This document shows, piece after piece, positions 62,801 through 64,000 of a DNA stretch of 64,000 nt. A program made the position numbers and the translations under genes. The number at the start of each line of letters is the position of its first letter. Within the stretch, counting starts at the first letter, position 1. Origin of the DNA: Parapristionchus giblindavisi (Eukaryota > Nematoda > Chromadorea > Rhabditida > Diplogasteridae); the NCBI GenBank assembly GCA_943737045.1, contig CALSFV010000038.1:248001-312000 (forward strand). Direction: 5' to 3'. The notes beneath the pieces were generated by a model, which had not been told where the DNA came from, searched no databases, and saw only the letters and a program-made list of their open reading frames with translations.

Positions 62801-64000
62801 CGCACACCCTCTCTAATGCAGCCCACCAAACCCGCCTGGCATCCGCCTCGCCCTCTTTATAAGTTGGAAAACGTGATAAGCCATTCATTGTTGCCTCGCT
62901 ATTACAGAGGCTGAACTAAAGTGTTCTGACATGTATCATCCTCAGTTTTCTTGTCTGTCTACAAAATAGTCACTATCTGTTGCCACATTTATTTATTTCA
63001 TACTTTTGACTACAATCGTTTTACTTTTTGAAGTCTGACAACAAAGTTCTCCGATAAAGTTGTCAATCGTTTGCCGTTGTCACACACCTGCAAAAAGCAC
63101 AAGTTTGCCAAAATTTATTGTTTACATCACCCTATATGTCAACGATCTCTTCCTATCACATACTACTATTTATTTATTTATTTATACTATATTTTATATA
63201 CTATTTCCTACACTTCTAAAAAGGATTCCCTAAATATATGCTTATGGGCATTTTTCAAACCTGAATTGTTGTCGTTTGAGTAGTCGTTGACTCTTCAGTT
63301 GTCGTAGGCTCAGGAGTAATAGTAGTAGGTCTCTGTGTAGTTACTACTCTTCGAGTTGTCGTTGTGGTTGGTCTGAATATTCATTGACATGATCTTTGAT
63401 CTTTTGACTTTCGTCTTTGAATTCTAACCTTCTGGTAGTAGTCGTAGTAGGAGGTCTAGTTCGTCTTTGAGTAGTCATAATGATTGGTTCAAGCGAAGTT
63501 TCAATGATAGTTACATCAGACAATGGCTGAAATATTCAACTTTGTTCTTTGATCTTTTTTTCTTTGATCTCACCGCCAAAGTGTGCTGGAAACGCCTGGA
63601 CGGTCTGGTTACTGGTGGTATTGTGTGAGCACGAGAGTCTTCGAGAAAATCAGGCAGAGGAGGTCTAAATTGTCAAATCTAACATCCCATTTCTAGTTTT
63701 ATATTGTATTATTTTTGTACATATTGTGTTCGCATTCCACTCGTCTTTTCAATGAACAAAAATTGGATATTCTAGGGTTACTCAAATCCAAAATATATGA
63801 CACTACTTCAGAACACGGGAAAAACGGACCAGTCGAAAAGGATACGAAAAAAATTGAAAAAAAAACATGAAATAAACATTTTACACTAGACTTTTATACA
63901 ATATTTTAGACTGGTTAAAGTGTTCTGAAGTAGTGCAAAATATATAAATCATTGATATAGCATTAAACTTACAATACTCTTGGATCATCATCGTCTTGGT
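56881..64000 (-). CDS. Long Thr/Pro/Ala-rich mucin-like protein, 5' end outside window
   Basis: Eighteen exons (the first partial) join in phase into about 895 codons: 63973-64000, 63574-63664, 63429-63526, 63261-63372, 62063-62253, 61743-61917, 61226-61369, 60801-60959, 60592-60702, 60254-60385, 60033-60115, 59857-59977, 59677-59773, 58557-58786, 58020-58424, 57541-57598, 57206-57476, 56881-57064. The N-terminal part is Thr-rich and basic (TTTTTRR, TTTRRTT). A charged, probably helical middle follows (SNSEIEALRQRFAE, DDEEDDESEERIR, RKVQQLLRRFEK). The C-terminal half is Pro/Ala/Thr/Val-rich (APVAPVAPIATP, FINFIEPITTQTPPP, QFFWPSQQQFVSPW). Such composition suits an O-glycosylated extracellular or cuticular protein, but the signal peptide region is missing and no family is recognised. 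Introns contain two transposons (58840-59642 and 62337-63134). Confidence 0.85.
58840..59642. mobile_element. TTAA-flanked foldback element, family F (803 bp)
   Basis: Lies in an intron of the Thr/Pro-rich gene. Both ends sit on TTAA followed by GACACCGGCTCAGTAAGATT (left) and, inverted, GACATCGGCTCAGTGAGATT (right). Arms of about 355 bp pair almost completely around a 95-bp loop. TTAA targets are typical of piggyBac-type elements. There is no coding content. Confidence 0.85.
62540..62680. repeat. Inner hairpin within family G element
   Basis: GAGAAATGTGCTTCTTTCTA and TTTTTGATGTCAATC-type segments pair with their inverse about 60 nt further on. The arms are about 60 bp and the loop is short. 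It could fold as a pre-miRNA-sized hairpin in the host intron. Confidence 0.65.
62704..62923. repeat. Dispersed unit of unknown nature, copy 2
   Basis: Matches 55077-55323 in the same orientation, from AATAATGAGACGATAG to CTATTACAGAGGCTGAACTA. The copy is about 27 bp shorter because a segment after CTCTTTATA is missing. It sits in the loop of the family G element. Confidence 0.7.

Larger units (their letters stand above)
62337..63134. mobile_element. Composite inverted-repeat element, family G (798 bp)
   Basis: Lies in an intron of the Thr/Pro-rich gene. Termini TAGGGTGATGTAAACAATAA and its inverse are flanked by TA. AAACTTGTGCTTTTTGCAGG is repeated inverted near both ends. Inside are a second hairpin (62540-62680) and one copy of the dispersed unit (62704-62923), which is probably a later insertion into the loop. 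Confidence 0.8.

Overview
The window is eukaryotic and most likely from a free-living rhabditid-type nematode. It has AT-rich DNA, very short GT..AG introns (many 40-60 nt) with TTTCAG-like acceptors, and acceptor-like AG sites lying 0-31 nt before the start codons of several genes, as expected for spliced-leader trans-splicing. Scattered CTACAGTAATC and TACCGTA words are also typical of nematodes. The species cannot be fixed from sequence alone. The genes are richer in introns than most Caenorhabditis genes (17 exons for a 707-residue enzyme, 16 for a 475-residue receptor).

Every convincing gene is on the minus strand. From high to low coordinates these are: a Thr/Pro/Ala-rich, mucin-like protein running off the right edge (56881->64000); a YIPF3-type Golgi membrane protein (50833-54555); a KCTD-type BTB protein (47024-48207); a possible 65-residue micro-protein (43623-45562); a Y-box cold-shock/RGG RNA-binding protein (40319-42973); a weak micro-gene candidate (38228-38454); an HNF4-like nuclear hormone receptor (19205-26502); and lysosomal alpha-N-acetylglucosaminidase NAGLU (570-4348). 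I assembled each main gene exon by exon so that reading phase is kept across every splice. The genes are unrelated housekeeping or regulatory functions and do not form a pathway.

Between the genes, and in several introns, lies a dense set of non-autonomous DNA transposons. There are hAT-type elements with 8-bp target duplications (17826-18521, 29330-29852, 44497-45200), a Tc1/mariner-type palindrome with TA duplication (29860-31294), several 0.8-1.8 kb near-perfect inverted-repeat (foldback) elements, and four copies of a roughly 110-125 bp TTAA-flanked MITE. A ~840 bp hexanucleotide satellite sits at 32051-32890.

The most informative structure is nested: the Tc1-like palindrome landed on the TA inside the 8-bp target duplication of the neighbouring hAT element, which gives a readable insertion order. 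No CRISPR array, prokaryotic operon or obvious novel defence system is present. The nearest things to undescribed biology are the foldback families, a shared 220-250 bp dispersed unit, intron-restricted AAAGATC repeats, two candidate micro-genes and the unrecognised low-complexity protein.
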